Part shown: positions 41,804-51,317 of the stretch, piece after piece
Position numbering within the stretch: position 1 is the first letter of the stretch
Layout of the letters: every line of letters starts with the position of its first letter
Assembly: GCF_007183175.1 (NCBI RefSeq)
Contig: NZ_AP019807.1
Coordinates: 2,338,001 to 2,402,000 of the forward strand
Length of the DNA stretch: 64,000 nucleotides
Origin: Microbulbifer sp. GL-2
GTDB taxonomy: Bacteria > Pseudomonadota > Gammaproteobacteria > Pseudomonadales > Cellvibrionaceae
Reading direction: 5' to 3'
Program-made: the position numbers and the translations under genes
Notes under the pieces: model-generated
The model's input: the letters and a program-made list of their open reading frames with translations, nothing else
Told to the model about the DNA's origin: nothing
The model's database searches: none

Positions 41804-44572
41804 TTAGGCACCGGTGGCATAATTATCTTCAAGCTCTTCACGCTTATCCCTGGCAGGCCTGACCACCTCAGTCTTCATTACCGCGGCTACAGACTGCCCG
41901 GCGAAAACATTTTCACGTGCGGTACGTATCAGGGCAGCAATTTCCGGTTTACAGGAGCCGCAACGAGTACCGCAACCGAGCGCGCTGCCCAAAGTTTCCA
42001 CGGAATTGATACCGTTGCTGATAGCCGTTTCGATTTGCGGTCGTGAAATTTGCATACAGGTGCAGACCATTCGCACACCCGCTGGAATTGCGTGCAGCAG
42101 TTGGGCCGGAACCCGTGGCATTTGTATCTCCAGGTAGCGCTCCAAGGTGCGCCGATCTGGCAGACTTTGCCTGTCGTTATTTGCAATCACCAGCAATTGA
42201 ATTTCGCTGTTGTAGGCCAGCCAGCGCCGGTTTGATAATGTCTCTATCTGCTGCCAGTGAATATCCGCTACACCCTGCAACAGTTCTGTTCCCAGCTTGC
42301 GGCCATCGAGAGGGAGGCGCAGAGCCAATTCGAAACGGTAGCCACCCGCACAGGGTACCCGGTACCAGTGCTGCAGGTTGTCGTCACTATGTGTTTGCAG
42401 CCACTGCCAAAGAGTTTCTGCTATTGCGTCGGGGCAGATTAGGGTGGCATAACTAGCGCAAGACAGCGCCTGCAGTTTAACCGGAACCTGTTTGAATTCC
42501 GGCTGGCCGGAGAGGGGGTCTACTGCGGCTCCGGTAAGGGCGCTGACTTTGGCCTCCTGGGCCAGGGTTTGGCTCCAGTGAATGGGGGCAAAAAGCTCAC
42601 CGTGCTTTTGCGCTCCGTTGAGAGCTGCGCGGCCATACATCCTTCCCTGTTTGCTGTGTAACGCTACCAGGGCACCCTCTTCAATTCCGTATTCGTGTGC
42701 ATCTCTCGGATTGATCTGGATCTCGGCAATTTCACTATGATCGAGTAATTTGCGTGAGCGCCCGGTGCGGGTCATGGTGTGCCACTGGTCGCGCATGCGA
42801 CCACTGTTCAGCCACAAAGGGTAACCTTTGCTGGTGTGTTGCTCGGGAGCGCGGGGAGTGATAGCGACAAAATTAGCGCGCCCGTTTTCGGTAAAAAAAT
42901 TTCCATCGTCAAACAGGCGTACACTGCCACTGGGATTCACTTCATTAACCGGCCACTGTATCGGTTGAAAATTATCGTATTCCGTCCGTTGGATATTATT
43001 AAAGAGAGAAATATCAAAGGCACGACTGCCATTATTTTCAAAACCTGACAGTTGTGCGTGCTCTCGGAAAATATCCACAGGATGTGAATAACTAAACTGT
43101 TCGGCAAACCCCAGACGACTGGCCAAGTCGCATATTGCCTGCCAGTCGTGGCGGGCCTCACCGGGAGGGGCTTGGAATGGACGTTGCCGTGAGATACGCC
43201 GCTCTGCATTGGTAACTGTGCCGTTTTTCTCACCCCATCCTGTAGCAGGTAGTAATACATCGGCGCAGCGTGCGGTATCGGTATCGGCAACGCAGTCGGA
43301 GACAATTACCAGAGGACACTTGCGCAAAGCCTCAGCTACGCGGTCGGCCTCAGGCATACTCACTGCCGGATTAGTGGCCATAATCCAGATAGCCTTAATC
43401 TGCCCACTTTCTACTGCACGAAACATATCTACAGCTTTTAATCCGGGAGTCAGTGCGACCTGTGGTGCTTTCCAGAAACGCCCCACTCGATCGATGGAAT
43501 CCATATTAAATTCCATGTGGGCGGCGAGCATATTGGCCAGACCGCCCACTTCGCGTCCTCCCATGGCATTGGGTTGCCCGGTGATAGAAAAGGGGCCAGT
43601 TCCCGGTTTACCGATACGCCCTGTAGCCAGGTGGCAATTTATAATAGCGTTATTTTTATCGGTACCGCTGCTGGATTGATTAATACCCTGGGAATAAAAG
43701 CTGACAGTTTTTTCCGTTTCAGAAAATAGCCGGAAGAAGGTCAGCAGTTTTTCTGTGGATATTCCACAGTTAAGCGCGGTTTGTTGCAGTGACCAGTGCT
43801 GGGCTGAGGCGAGTGCATCTTCAAAACCCTGAGTGTGCTGCTGGATATATTGATGGTCAAGTTGATTGTGCTGTGCAAGGAAATTGAGCAGGCCTGTAAA
43901 CAGTGCGGCGTCACTACCCGGAGTAATAGCCAGATGTAGATCCGCCATCTCACTGGTGGCACTGGCACGAGGGTCGATGACAATTAATTTCGCACTGCCC
44001 GCCTGCATACGCTGGAAAAGGATAGGGTGGGTCCAGGCGGCGTTGGAACCAATTAATATGATGAGATCGGCATGTTCCAGATCACCGTAACAGCAGGGTA
44101 CAGCGTCGGCTCCGAATGCGCGCTTATAACCGGCAACCGCCGAGGACATGCACAGACGTGAATTGGTATCAATATTGGCACTGCCAATAAATCCTTTCAT
44201 TAATTTATTGGCAACGAAGTAATCTTCGGTTAACAGCTGCCCGGAAAGGTAAAATGCTACAGAGTCAGGCCCATATTCACGAATGTTATTTACAAAGCCA
44301 TCAGCCACAAATGACATTGCGCTTTCCCAGTCACACTCCTCGCCATGTATACGAGGGCGTAACAGGCGTCCGCGCTCACCGAGTGTTTCCCCGAGCGCGG
44401 AGCCCTTGACACACAGTTTGCCAAAGTTGGAGGGGTGCTGGGTATCACCGCTAATTGAGATAGCAGTACTTTCCGCGCGTTCTTCCTTGTCGACCGTAAC
44501 TCCACAGCCTACTCCACAATAGGGACAGGTGGTGCAGGAGCGGCGCGCGCTCAAAAAATTCTTTACTGCCAT
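41804..44572 (-). CDS. nasA: Assimilatory nitrate reductase catalytic subunit
   Basis: Cytoplasmic molybdenum (bis-MGD) enzyme reducing nitrate to nitrite. The 922 residues begin with a [4Fe-4S] site (CTTCPYCGVGC, with the fourth Cys in GKLCVKG). The molybdopterin oxidoreductase body includes MSSAVAGYKRAFG, LIGSNAAWTHPI, GRIGKPGTGPFSITGQPNAMGGREVGG (split) and the C-terminal dinucleotide-binding domain with LNSGRMRDQWHTMTRTGRS. After about residue 855 there is a BFD-like [2Fe-2S] domain (CTCMQISRPQIE ... GCGTRCGSCKPEI), as in many NasA. No Tat signal. The ATG overlaps the nirD stop (TAATG). Last gene of the operon. Confidence 0.96.
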   Translation of the reverse strand: MAVKNFLSARRSCTTCPYCGVGCGVTVDKEERAESTAISISGDTQHPSNFGKLCVKGSALGETLGERGRLLRPRIHGEECDWESAMSFVADGFVNNIREYGPDSVAFYLSGQLLTEDYFVANKLMKGFIGSANIDTNSRLCMSSAVAGYKRAFGADAVPCCYGDLEHADLIILIGSNAAWTHPILFQRMQAGSAKLIVIDPRASATSEMADLHLAITPGSDAALFTGLLNFLAQHNQLDHQYIQQHTQGFEDALASAQHWSLQQTALNCGISTEKLLTFFRLFSETEKTVSFYSQGINQSSSGTDKNNAIINCHLATGRIGKPGTGPFSITGQPNAMGGREVGGLANMLAAHMEFNMDSIDRVGRFWKAPQVALTPGLKAVDMFRAVESGQIKAIWIMATNPAVSMPEADRVAEALRKCPLVIVSDCVADTDTARCADVLLPATGWGEKNGTVTNAERRISRQRPFQAPPGEARHDWQAICDLASRLGFAEQFSYSHPVDIFREHAQLSGFENNGSRAFDISLFNNIQRTEYDNFQPIQWPVNEVNPSGSVRLFDDGNFFTENGRANFVAITPRAPEQHTSKGYPLWLNSGRMRDQWHTMTRTGRSRKLLDHSEIAEIQINPRDAHEYGIEEGALVALHSKQGRMYGRAALNGAQKHGELFAPIHWSQTLAQEAKVSALTGAAVDPLSGQPEFKQVPVKLQALSCASYATLICPDAIAETLWQWLQTHSDDNLQHWYRVPCAGGYRFELALRLPLDGRKLGTELLQGVADIHWQQIETLSNRRWLAYNSEIQLLVIANNDRQSLPDRRTLERYLEIQMPRVPAQLLHAIPAGVRMVCTCMQISRPQIETAISNGINSVETLGSALGCGTRCGSCKPEIAALIRTARENVFAGQSVAAVMKTEVVRPARDKREELEDNYATGA

Positions 44573-45018
44573 TACTGTATCTTATTGCAGTCGATGTAAA
44601 CCGTATCCCCATTAAATGCCAGTGGGTAGGTGGCAAGCCTGATACTGCTGTCTTCCATGCAGACTCCATCGCTAAGGCGGAAATGGTGTTTGTAGAGTGG
44701 GGAAGCAACGGTTAATTCCCCTTCCATTTCTGCAATAATCCCTCGTGCAATTACGCCAGCTTGTGCGATTGGGTCCCAGTTGTCAACGGCGTAAAGCTGT
44801 TGCTCCTGGTTGGGTAAAAAAAACAGGGCGATACTTTTTTGATCAATAGTTTTAGTGGTTCTATTGATGGTCTCCGCAGGGGACGCGGAAGTATCGCCCC
44901 AAAGGGCACACACCCCGGAATTATTTACCAAATCTGATCGCTGACAGATTGGTAACCATTGGGGGTGGGTTATGGCAATTGAACACAAGCGACTTTGTTG
45001 CAGGGCGGCCGAGCTCAT
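44572..45018 (-). CDS. nirD: Nitrite reductase [NAD(P)H] small subunit
   Basis: Rieske-fold partner of NirB. I start at MSSAALQQSRL, with GAGGAAAT upstream; the frame opens 19 codons earlier. The 148-residue length is above the usual 105-110 because of an N-terminal extension and an insertion (DTSASPAETINRTTKTIDQKS, split). The core has SIALFFLP, LYAVDNWDPIAQAGVIARG (split), VASPLYKHHFRLSDG and LATYPLAFNGDTVYID. The Rieske iron ligands are absent, as is normal for NirD. It lies between nirB (86 bases) and nasA (overlap). Confidence 0.92.
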   Translation of the reverse strand: MSSAALQQSRLCSIAITHPQWLPICQRSDLVNNSGVCALWGDTSASPAETINRTTKTIDQKSIALFFLPNQEQQLYAVDNWDPIAQAGVIARGIIAEMEGELTVASPLYKHHFRLSDGVCMEDSSIRLATYPLAFNGDTVYIDCNKIQ

Positions 45019-45104
45019 AATAATTTCCTCACAGGTGCTGGAAAGAATTTGAAATTGAATATTTGCTTGTAGCAACTCGACAGAATGTACTGCCGGTATG
45101 GTGA

Positions 45105-47641
45105 TTAAGCGGATTCTGCGGTCTCTACAATTTCCTCTACGGTCGCTGGTCGCGGTTGTCCGCGCTCTTTGACAAAAATAATTTTGTCATCAGTTTGGTC
45201 ACTGTTGACAAACTGGCGGAAACGTTTGAGTTTTTCTGGATCATTGATCGCTGATTTCCACTCGCACTGGTAGGTGTCAACTACGCGTGCCATCTGTGCC
45301 TCCAGCTCTGCGCAGATGCCTAGCTTGTCATCGATAATGACTTCGCGAAGGTATTCGAGACCGCCATCGAGATTTTCCAGCCATACAGAAGTGCGCTGTA
45401 ACTTGTCAGCGGTGCGTACATAGAACATCAGAAAGCGATCGATGTAGCGAACCAGGGTTTCGTCATCCAGGTCAGTGGCAAAAAGATCTGCATGACGAGG
45501 GCGCATGCCGCCATTGCCACAGACAAATAGATTCCAGCCCTTTTCGGTTGCGATAATCCCTACATCTTTGCTTTGTGCCTCAGCGCACTCACGGGTACAA
45601 CCCGATACAGCCATTTTAATTTTGTGCGGGGAACGCAGGCCCTTGTAACGATTTTCCACTAGCAGTGCCATGGAAACGCTGTCCTGTACACCAAAGCGAC
45701 ACCAGGTACTGCCGACACAGGATTTAACGGTGCGAAGTGATTTTCCATAGGCATGACCGGTCTCGAAGCCGGCATCAATTAACTCGCTCCATATCTCTGG
45801 CAGCTGCTCCAGGCGTGCACCAAATAAATCAATTCGTTGGCCGCCGGTAATTTTTGTATAAAGGTTATAGCGTTTGGCCACCTCACCAATCACAATCAGT
45901 TTTTCTGGAGTGATCTCTCCACCGGGAATACGCGGCACTACTGAATAACTGCCATTTTTCTGCATATTCGCCATAAAGGTGTCGTTAGTATCTTGCAAGC
46001 CGACATGGGTCTGTTCCAGGATGTGCTCATTCCACAGAGAGGCGAGCACTGAGGCTACTGTGGGTTTGCAAACTTCGCAGCCATGACCGGAACCGTGTTT
46101 ATCCAATAGCTCATCGAAGGTTTTAATCTCTTCCACCTGAATGATGTGAAACAACTCCTGGCGGGAGAAGGGAAAATGCGCACAGAGGTGGTTATTTACT
46201 TCCATGCCCAGCGCGGCCAGTTCCTCGTCAACAATATTTTTCAGCAGTGCTGCACAGCCACCGCAACCGGTGGAAGCCTTGGTTGCGTCTTTAACTTCCG
46301 CCAGGGTATGACAACCTCCAGCGACAATGTCGACGATCTGGCCTTTACTCACATTGTGACAAGAGCACACAGTGGCAGATGCGGGTAGGGCAGAGGCCCC
46401 CAATGTGGGTGTGGCGCCATCGGTCGCGGGTAAAATCAATTGCTCTGGGTTTTCCGGAAGTTCAATATCATTCAGGTGGTACTGCAGCAGGGTATCGTAA
46501 TCATCGGTATTGCCAACCATCACGGCACCGAGCAGCTTTTTCCCTTCGCTGTCGGTGATCATGCGCTTATAAATGCCGCTTTGCTCATCCACGAAAGTGA
46601 TAGCAGCGGCGCCTTCACTGCGCCCATGGGCATCACCGATAGAGCCGACCTGGACACCCAGAAGTTTTAATTTGGTGCTCATGTCCGCACCATTAAAGCT
46701 CTCTTCCTCTCCAACCAGCTGCGCGACTGCGGTGCGCGCCATGCTATATCCAGGGGCGACCAAGCCATAGATCCGTTGTTGGTATAGGGCGCACTCGCCA
46801 ATGGCAAAAATATCGGGGTCAGAGGTACGGCAGCTGCTATCAATAACAATACCGCCGCGCTCGCCAATTTTTAAGCCGGCGGATTTGGCTAGTGTATCCT
46901 GTGGGCGTATACCGGCGGAGAACACAATCATGTCGGTGGCGAGTTCCCTCCCCCCTTAAAGTACATGCGCAGGCGGCCATCGACTTCCTCTATCAGTTCG
47001 GTGGCAGTACTGGTATGCACATCAACTCCCATTGCTTCAATTTTATCGCGCAATAGTTTTGAACCACCGTCATCGAGCTGGGTGGCCATCAACCCCGGGG
47101 CGAACTCCACTACATGTGCCTTAAGTCCCAGAGTTTTCAGGGCATTGGCAGCCTCAAGGCCGAGCAGGCCACCTCCAACCACGACACCAGTCTCAGCTGT
47201 GGTCGCGACGGTGCGAATTGCATCGAGGTCTTCTACTGTACGGTAGACAAAGCAACGCTCATGCTTGTGTCCGGGAATTGGCGGTACAAATGGATAAGAG
47301 CCCGTGGCGAGAATAAGTCGGTCGTAAGAAACGGAGATACCACTGGCGGCAATAACGGCTTTATATTCCCGATTGATTTCTACAACCTGATCATTGAGCA
47401 GGATTTTAAAGCCCCATTGCCGGTACTGCTCCAGGTTACCAATGGACAAGTCTTCCGCGTTGCGACCTGCAAAATACTCGGACAGGTGAACCCGGTCATA
47501 AGCGGGTCTCGGTTCTGCACAGAAGATGGTAACTTCAAAATCTGGGGCTTGTTGATGACTGGCCAGCTGCTCGAGAAAGTGGTGCCCGACCATGCCATTG
47601 CCAATTACAACCAGCTTTTGTTTTTCTGAATTTTCCGTCAT
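45105..47641 (-). pseudogene. nirB: Nitrite reductase large subunit NirB, split by a one-base frameshift
   Basis: Siroheme enzyme reducing nitrite to ammonium with NAD(P)H. Two overlapping frames (47641-46928 and 46931-45105) together encode one normal NirB of 845 residues. The first carries the FAD/NAD-binding part (LVVIGNGMVGHHFLEQL, VVVGGGLLGLEAANALK). The second has the rest of the FAD domain, two BFD-like [2Fe-2S] regions (ATVCSCHNVSKGQI; GSGHGCEVCKP) and the siroheme/4Fe-4S site (SGCTRECAEAQ, VCGNGGM). The break is at a run of six C (46950-46955; G on the coding strand). One more G restores the frame as ...FKGGRELATDM. It could be a sequencing error, a real mutation or -1 ribosomal slippage at G-GGG-GGA. 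Everything else is intact, so the gene is probably functional in life. Confidence 0.9.
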
Positions 47642-47917
47642 TTACCTTTCCTGCCGTCTCAAGTCTTTTTTTTCGGCAGGGGTGGGCCCAGGTAAAAAAG
47701 CAAGGGCATCTCCTCTTCTGCCGAAGAGTACAGGCGCCGTTGCCTCAAAGTTGGGAATATCTTTTTTGGTAATTAAATACATTCAAACTCCATGCCAATT
47801 TTATTAATGGGAATGTCGCTACTTTGGTCTGATTTTTTACGATAATTGCGACAAATTAGTGCATGAAAGCTTTTTTCTGCGCTGTGAAAGTGCTTATTCA
47901 AAACTTGTATGCTATGG
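47642..47917 (-). other. Gap between phosphatase-kinase gene and nirB
   Basis: 276 bases upstream of nirB, AT-rich near 47780-47900. It could hold an internal nirB promoter, but no clear element was found. A 93-codon minus frame (47773-48054) overlaps the preceding gene out of frame and is not credible. Confidence 0.35.
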
Positions 47918-49684
47918 CTAGATGAAATAGAGCAGGTGAGAAAGCAGCAGGGCCAAGGCCAACAACTGCCAACACAGTAGAGGGTCGCGCTCCAGCAGTG
48001 GGCGCTTGTGGGGTACTTTAAATTCCGGATTGGGGATTTGCAGATCCCGTACAAATTCCGATAGGGCGCTGTAACGTTTTTTGGGGTCTGCAGTACAGGC
48101 TTTTTGCAGGGCGCTGTCGATCCAGTGAGGAATATCGCTTCGATATGCCGAAGCTCTGGTAAAGCGCATCTGGCTATAATTTTTTAGGCGATAGTGATTA
48201 CTGCCGAGACGTTCGGGGTAGGGGTATTTACCAGTGAGTAATTCGTAAGCGATAACCCCAAGGGAAAAGATATCCGAGCGATGACTGGCACTATCACCAA
48301 AAAAGAATTCCGGTGCCGCATAGTTCTTGCTGCCGGGGACGCATTCGCCAGAAAGGTGCAGTTGCTCCCTTAGACCGGGACCGTCGGCTCCGCCGAGGTC
48401 AATAATCACAAGACGGCCATCATTGCGCATCATAATATTCTCCGGCTTTAGATCGCCGTGTACGATTTCCATGCGTTGCAGGCTGCGCAGTGCACTTACC
48501 AGTTGGCCGAGCAGTTCCCTAACCTCGGGAATCTGCGGCTGCAGGTTTAATTGCATCCACTGACGCAGTGTCTGCCCTTCGATGTATTCGAGTACATGAT
48601 ATAAGCAGCGTCGCTCGCAGCTGGGGGCGAACACCTTAATAACCCCGGGATGGGAAACTCGTCGTCCGGTCCATTCTTCAGCGATAAAGCGTTCAATGTA
48701 TAGGGGATCATCACAAAAATTTACAGAGGGGGTTTTTATTACTCGCAGCGCGTCAGTTTCCTGGTCCCGCGCCAAGTATAGGTGGCTTCGACTGCTGGCA
48801 TGTAGCTCCTGCAGAACCTGGAAATTGTCGAGTAGTTGTCCGGGGCGCAAGTCAGGGGCGAACGGCAGCTCGCGATTGCGCATCGCCAGTTCATCGCATT
48901 GGGGCAGGCCTACAGAATTTACCCGGCAAATTACAGCACTCAAGTTATCGGTAGAGCCTGCCTGCAAAGCTGCATCGATCAACTGCTGGGGTGTGGATTC
49001 ACAGAAATTTACTAATCGCTCGATGATAGTGCTTTCAGGCAGAAAGTCATGGATCCCGTCACTGCTGAGCAGAAAAATATCACCGGCTTTTAAAGCTTCA
49101 CAGCGGTAGTCCACATCAATATGGGCATCCATTCCCAATGCGCGACTGAGAAAAGTGCGCCTGGGGCCAAGGGTGTGGCTATGATCGTGTGTCAGGCACT
49201 CCAAACTGCCATTGCGCAGACGATAAATACGTGAGTCACCGATATGTACCAAGTGGGCGCTGGTGCCTTTGAAAATAACCGCTGAAAAAGTGGTCAGCCA
49301 CCCCCGCCGAATTTCCGTGCTACCGCCACTTTGCCGAAACAGCCAGCTGTTAAGGGAATGCAGTACACGTGCGACAGCATGCTTTGTCGCCCAGGTTTCA
49401 GGGGTGCTGTAATAATCGGAAAAAAAACCATTGATTGCAGCCCGTGCAGCCTCGCCGCCGGCCTCAGCATTGGCGACACCATCGGCCACTGCAGCGAGAC
49501 TGCCGTGTTGCTGCAACTCAGCACCTTGGGAAAGCTGCACCGCGCAGGCATCATCGTTGTGCTGGCGGTGTCCGGGACAAGAGGCACTGAATAGTTGCAG
49601 GGCCTCTTGTTTATTCCCTGGAGAACTATCGGCTGCAGCGGGACTCGGTCCCACTGTAATCATCATATCGTGATCAAGCGACAT
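47918..49684 (-). CDS. Bifunctional PP2C phosphatase / serine-threonine kinase with C-terminal membrane anchor
   Basis: Signalling fusion of 588 residues. Residues about 30-255 form a PP2C-type phosphatase with metal motifs HNDD (42-45), ADGV (67-70), HIGDSR (148-152), SSDGIHD and STDNLSA. Residues about 285-545 form a Hanks-type kinase: Lys317 in RVIKT, catalytic loop HGDLKPENIM (409-418; HGD instead of HRD), IDLGG in place of DFG, and YAAPEFFF. A hydrophobic helix ends the chain (about 565-585), so both domains should face the cytoplasm. It overlaps the NarK-type transporter gene by 11 bases and precedes nirB, so it is part of the nitrate operon. It may modify the transporter or reductase; that is inference. 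Confidence 0.9.
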   Translation of the reverse strand: MSLDHDMMITVGPSPAAADSSPGNKQEALQLFSASCPGHRQHNDDACAVQLSQGAELQQHGSLAAVADGVANAEAGGEAARAAINGFFSDYYSTPETWATKHAVARVLHSLNSWLFRQSGGSTEIRRGWLTTFSAVIFKGTSAHLVHIGDSRIYRLRNGSLECLTHDHSHTLGPRRTFLSRALGMDAHIDVDYRCEALKAGDIFLLSSDGIHDFLPESTIIERLVNFCESTPQQLIDAALQAGSTDNLSAVICRVNSVGLPQCDELAMRNRELPFAPDLRPGQLLDNFQVLQELHASSRSHLYLARDQETDALRVIKTPSVNFCDDPLYIERFIAEEWTGRRVSHPGVIKVFAPSCERRCLYHVLEYIEGQTLRQWMQLNLQPQIPEVRELLGQLVSALRSLQRMEIVHGDLKPENIMMRNDGRLVIIDLGGADGPGLREQLHLSGECVPGSKNYAAPEFFFGDSASHRSDIFSLGVIAYELLTGKYPYPERLGSNHYRLKNYSQMRFTRASAYRSDIPHWIDSALQKACTADPKKRYSALSEFVRDLQIPNPEFKVPHKRPLLERDPLLCWQLLALALLLSHLLYFI

Positions 49685-51137
49685 CGATCATGGATACGCT
49701 GCCGTCAGGGAGTACTTCTGCCATTTGTCCTTCTGGTTCCTCCAACATTAATAGTGCGGCGAAACCGAGCAGCGCTGTGACACAGATTACCAGGAAGAAA
49801 GTTTGGTAGGACACCATGCTCAATACCGTGAGGTAGAAAACCGCTCCCACATTACCGTAGGCACCGGTCATACCTGCAATCTGACCGGTAAGGCGGCGCT
49901 TGATCAGGGGCACAACAGCAAATACAGCGCCCTCGCCAGCCTGCACGAAAAACGAGCATGCCATAGCGGCGGCCACAGCCAGGTACAGAGGCCACTCTGC
50001 ATCAATCAGGCTCATGATGAAGTAACCTAAGGCTAACCCGGCGGTAAGTATTAATAGCGTAGATTTGCGACCCCATCGATCGCTAATCAGTCCACCTGCA
50101 GGACGCGACATCAGGTTCATAAATGCGTAGGCGGAGCCCAACAGACCGGCTTTGACCGGATCCAGGGTAAAGGTCTCAGAGAAAAACAGGGGCAGCATAG
50201 AGACCACCGCCAGCTCGGAGCCAAAGGTGGCGAAATAGAGTAAGTTCAAAACTGCAACCTGCTTGAATTTATAGCGGTGCATCTGTGCTGGTGGGTTTTG
50301 AAATACTTCTCGGTTAATGCTGTAAGTTTTGCGTGCATCCAGCAGATAGAGCAGCACCAAGCCGCTATAAATCAGATTGGCAGTAAAGTTGGAAATCAGT
50401 GCCACTCCAGTGGATAACTTCCAGGTAAGCAAAGCCAGTGCTGCGTACATGGGGACCTTCATAACCAGTAGCAGTATGAAATCCCCAGGGCTGGTGACTT
50501 CCATGGCCCCTATTTTTTTTGGCTTGAAGTAAGTCGAACCTTTGGGGGTATCGGTAACAGAGACGTAATAAATTACGCTGTAAACCAGAGCAATAATCCC
50601 GGTCAGGCCAATGGCATAACGCCACCCGTCGTCACCACCGAAGAATAATGCGATTGTTGGTAAGGACATGGCTGCTGCGGCGGAGCCAAAGTTGCCCCAT
50701 CCCCCATAAATACCCTCGGCGGTACCCAGCTGACGGGCGGGAAACCATTCCGACACCATGCGAATTCCGACCACAAACCCAGCGCCAATAAACCCGAGCA
50801 GGAAACGACCAATTGCTGCCTGCACAAAATTTTCTGCCAGAGCGAAAATAAAGCAGGGCACACTGCCGATTGCAAGTAGCAGGGAGTAGGTTAGGCGCGG
50901 CCCATATTTGTCGGTTAGCATCCCGATTACAATTCGAGCGGGGATTGTTAAGGCCACGTTTAAAATCAGTAAGGTTTTAACCTGATCTGGGGTCAAGGCG
51001 AGACTCTTGGCGATGGCCATCAGCAGGGGAGCATGGTTAAACCAGGCAAAGAAGGTGATAAAAAAAGCTACCCAGGTTAGGTGAAGTATTTTTATCTTCC
51101 CGCGGAACGAGAATAAGTTGAGTGAATCACTGGACAT
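49674..51137 (-). CDS. narK: NarK/NasA-type nitrate/nitrite MFS transporter
   Basis: Twelve-helix transporter for nitrate uptake, 487 residues from MSSDSLNLFSF. GGA lies at good spacing before this ATG, while the ATG two codons earlier is too close. The nitrate porter signatures are present: FAWFNHAPLLMAIAKSLALT (split), GMLTDKYGPRLTYSLLL, the first nitrate-signature helix GFIGAGFVVGIRMVSEWF with Arg, GGWGNFGSAAAAMSLP and, in the second half, GQIAGMTGAYGNVGAVFYLT. Membership in the NNP family is clear. It is the first structural gene behind a leader with an intrinsic terminator, itself downstream of nasT-nasS, so it is probably controlled by antitermination. Confidence 0.93.
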   Translation of the reverse strand: MSSDSLNLFSFRGKIKILHLTWVAFFITFFAWFNHAPLLMAIAKSLALTPDQVKTLLILNVALTIPARIVIGMLTDKYGPRLTYSLLLAIGSVPCFIFALAENFVQAAIGRFLLGFIGAGFVVGIRMVSEWFPARQLGTAEGIYGGWGNFGSAAAAMSLPTIALFFGGDDGWRYAIGLTGIIALVYSVIYYVSVTDTPKGSTYFKPKKIGAMEVTSPGDFILLLVMKVPMYAALALLTWKLSTGVALISNFTANLIYSGLVLLYLLDARKTYSINREVFQNPPAQMHRYKFKQVAVLNLLYFATFGSELAVVSMLPLFFSETFTLDPVKAGLLGSAYAFMNLMSRPAGGLISDRWGRKSTLLILTAGLALGYFIMSLIDAEWPLYLAVAAAMACSFFVQAGEGAVFAVVPLIKRRLTGQIAGMTGAYGNVGAVFYLTVLSMVSYQTFFLVICVTALLGFAALLMLEEPEGQMAEVLPDGSVSMIDVA

Positions 51138-51317
51138 GCGCATTTCCTTTGTTTGCTAATTCCGCAGGCATAAAAAAAGCCCACAGCTGCAGCCGGTCGG
51201 CTGCAGACGATGGACTTCGTTGCCCGAGATGTTCGGCGAACAACTGCTTCACCGCGCTGATGCGCCTGAGGGAAGTCAATTGCATCATCGAATTATTTCC
51301 ATTCAATTAATGTGCCA
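51138..51317 (-). promoter_or_regulatory. narK leader with intrinsic terminator, candidate NasT (ANTAR) target
   Basis: On the minus strand, 180 bases between nasS and narK. A strong terminator (CTGCAGCC / GGCTGCAG at 51187-51206, extended by GTCCA/TGGGC, then seven T at 51178-51172) sits 35 bases before the narK start. Upstream are two further hairpin-forming stretches (around GCGC-ATCA-GCGC at 51246-51257 and CCGA-ACATC-TCGG at 51226-51238), the arrangement expected of ANTAR antitermination leaders. I could not fit the published hexaloop pattern exactly. A 53-codon frame (ATG at 51288 to TGA at 51127) runs through the leader and may be a leader peptide. Confidence 0.65.
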
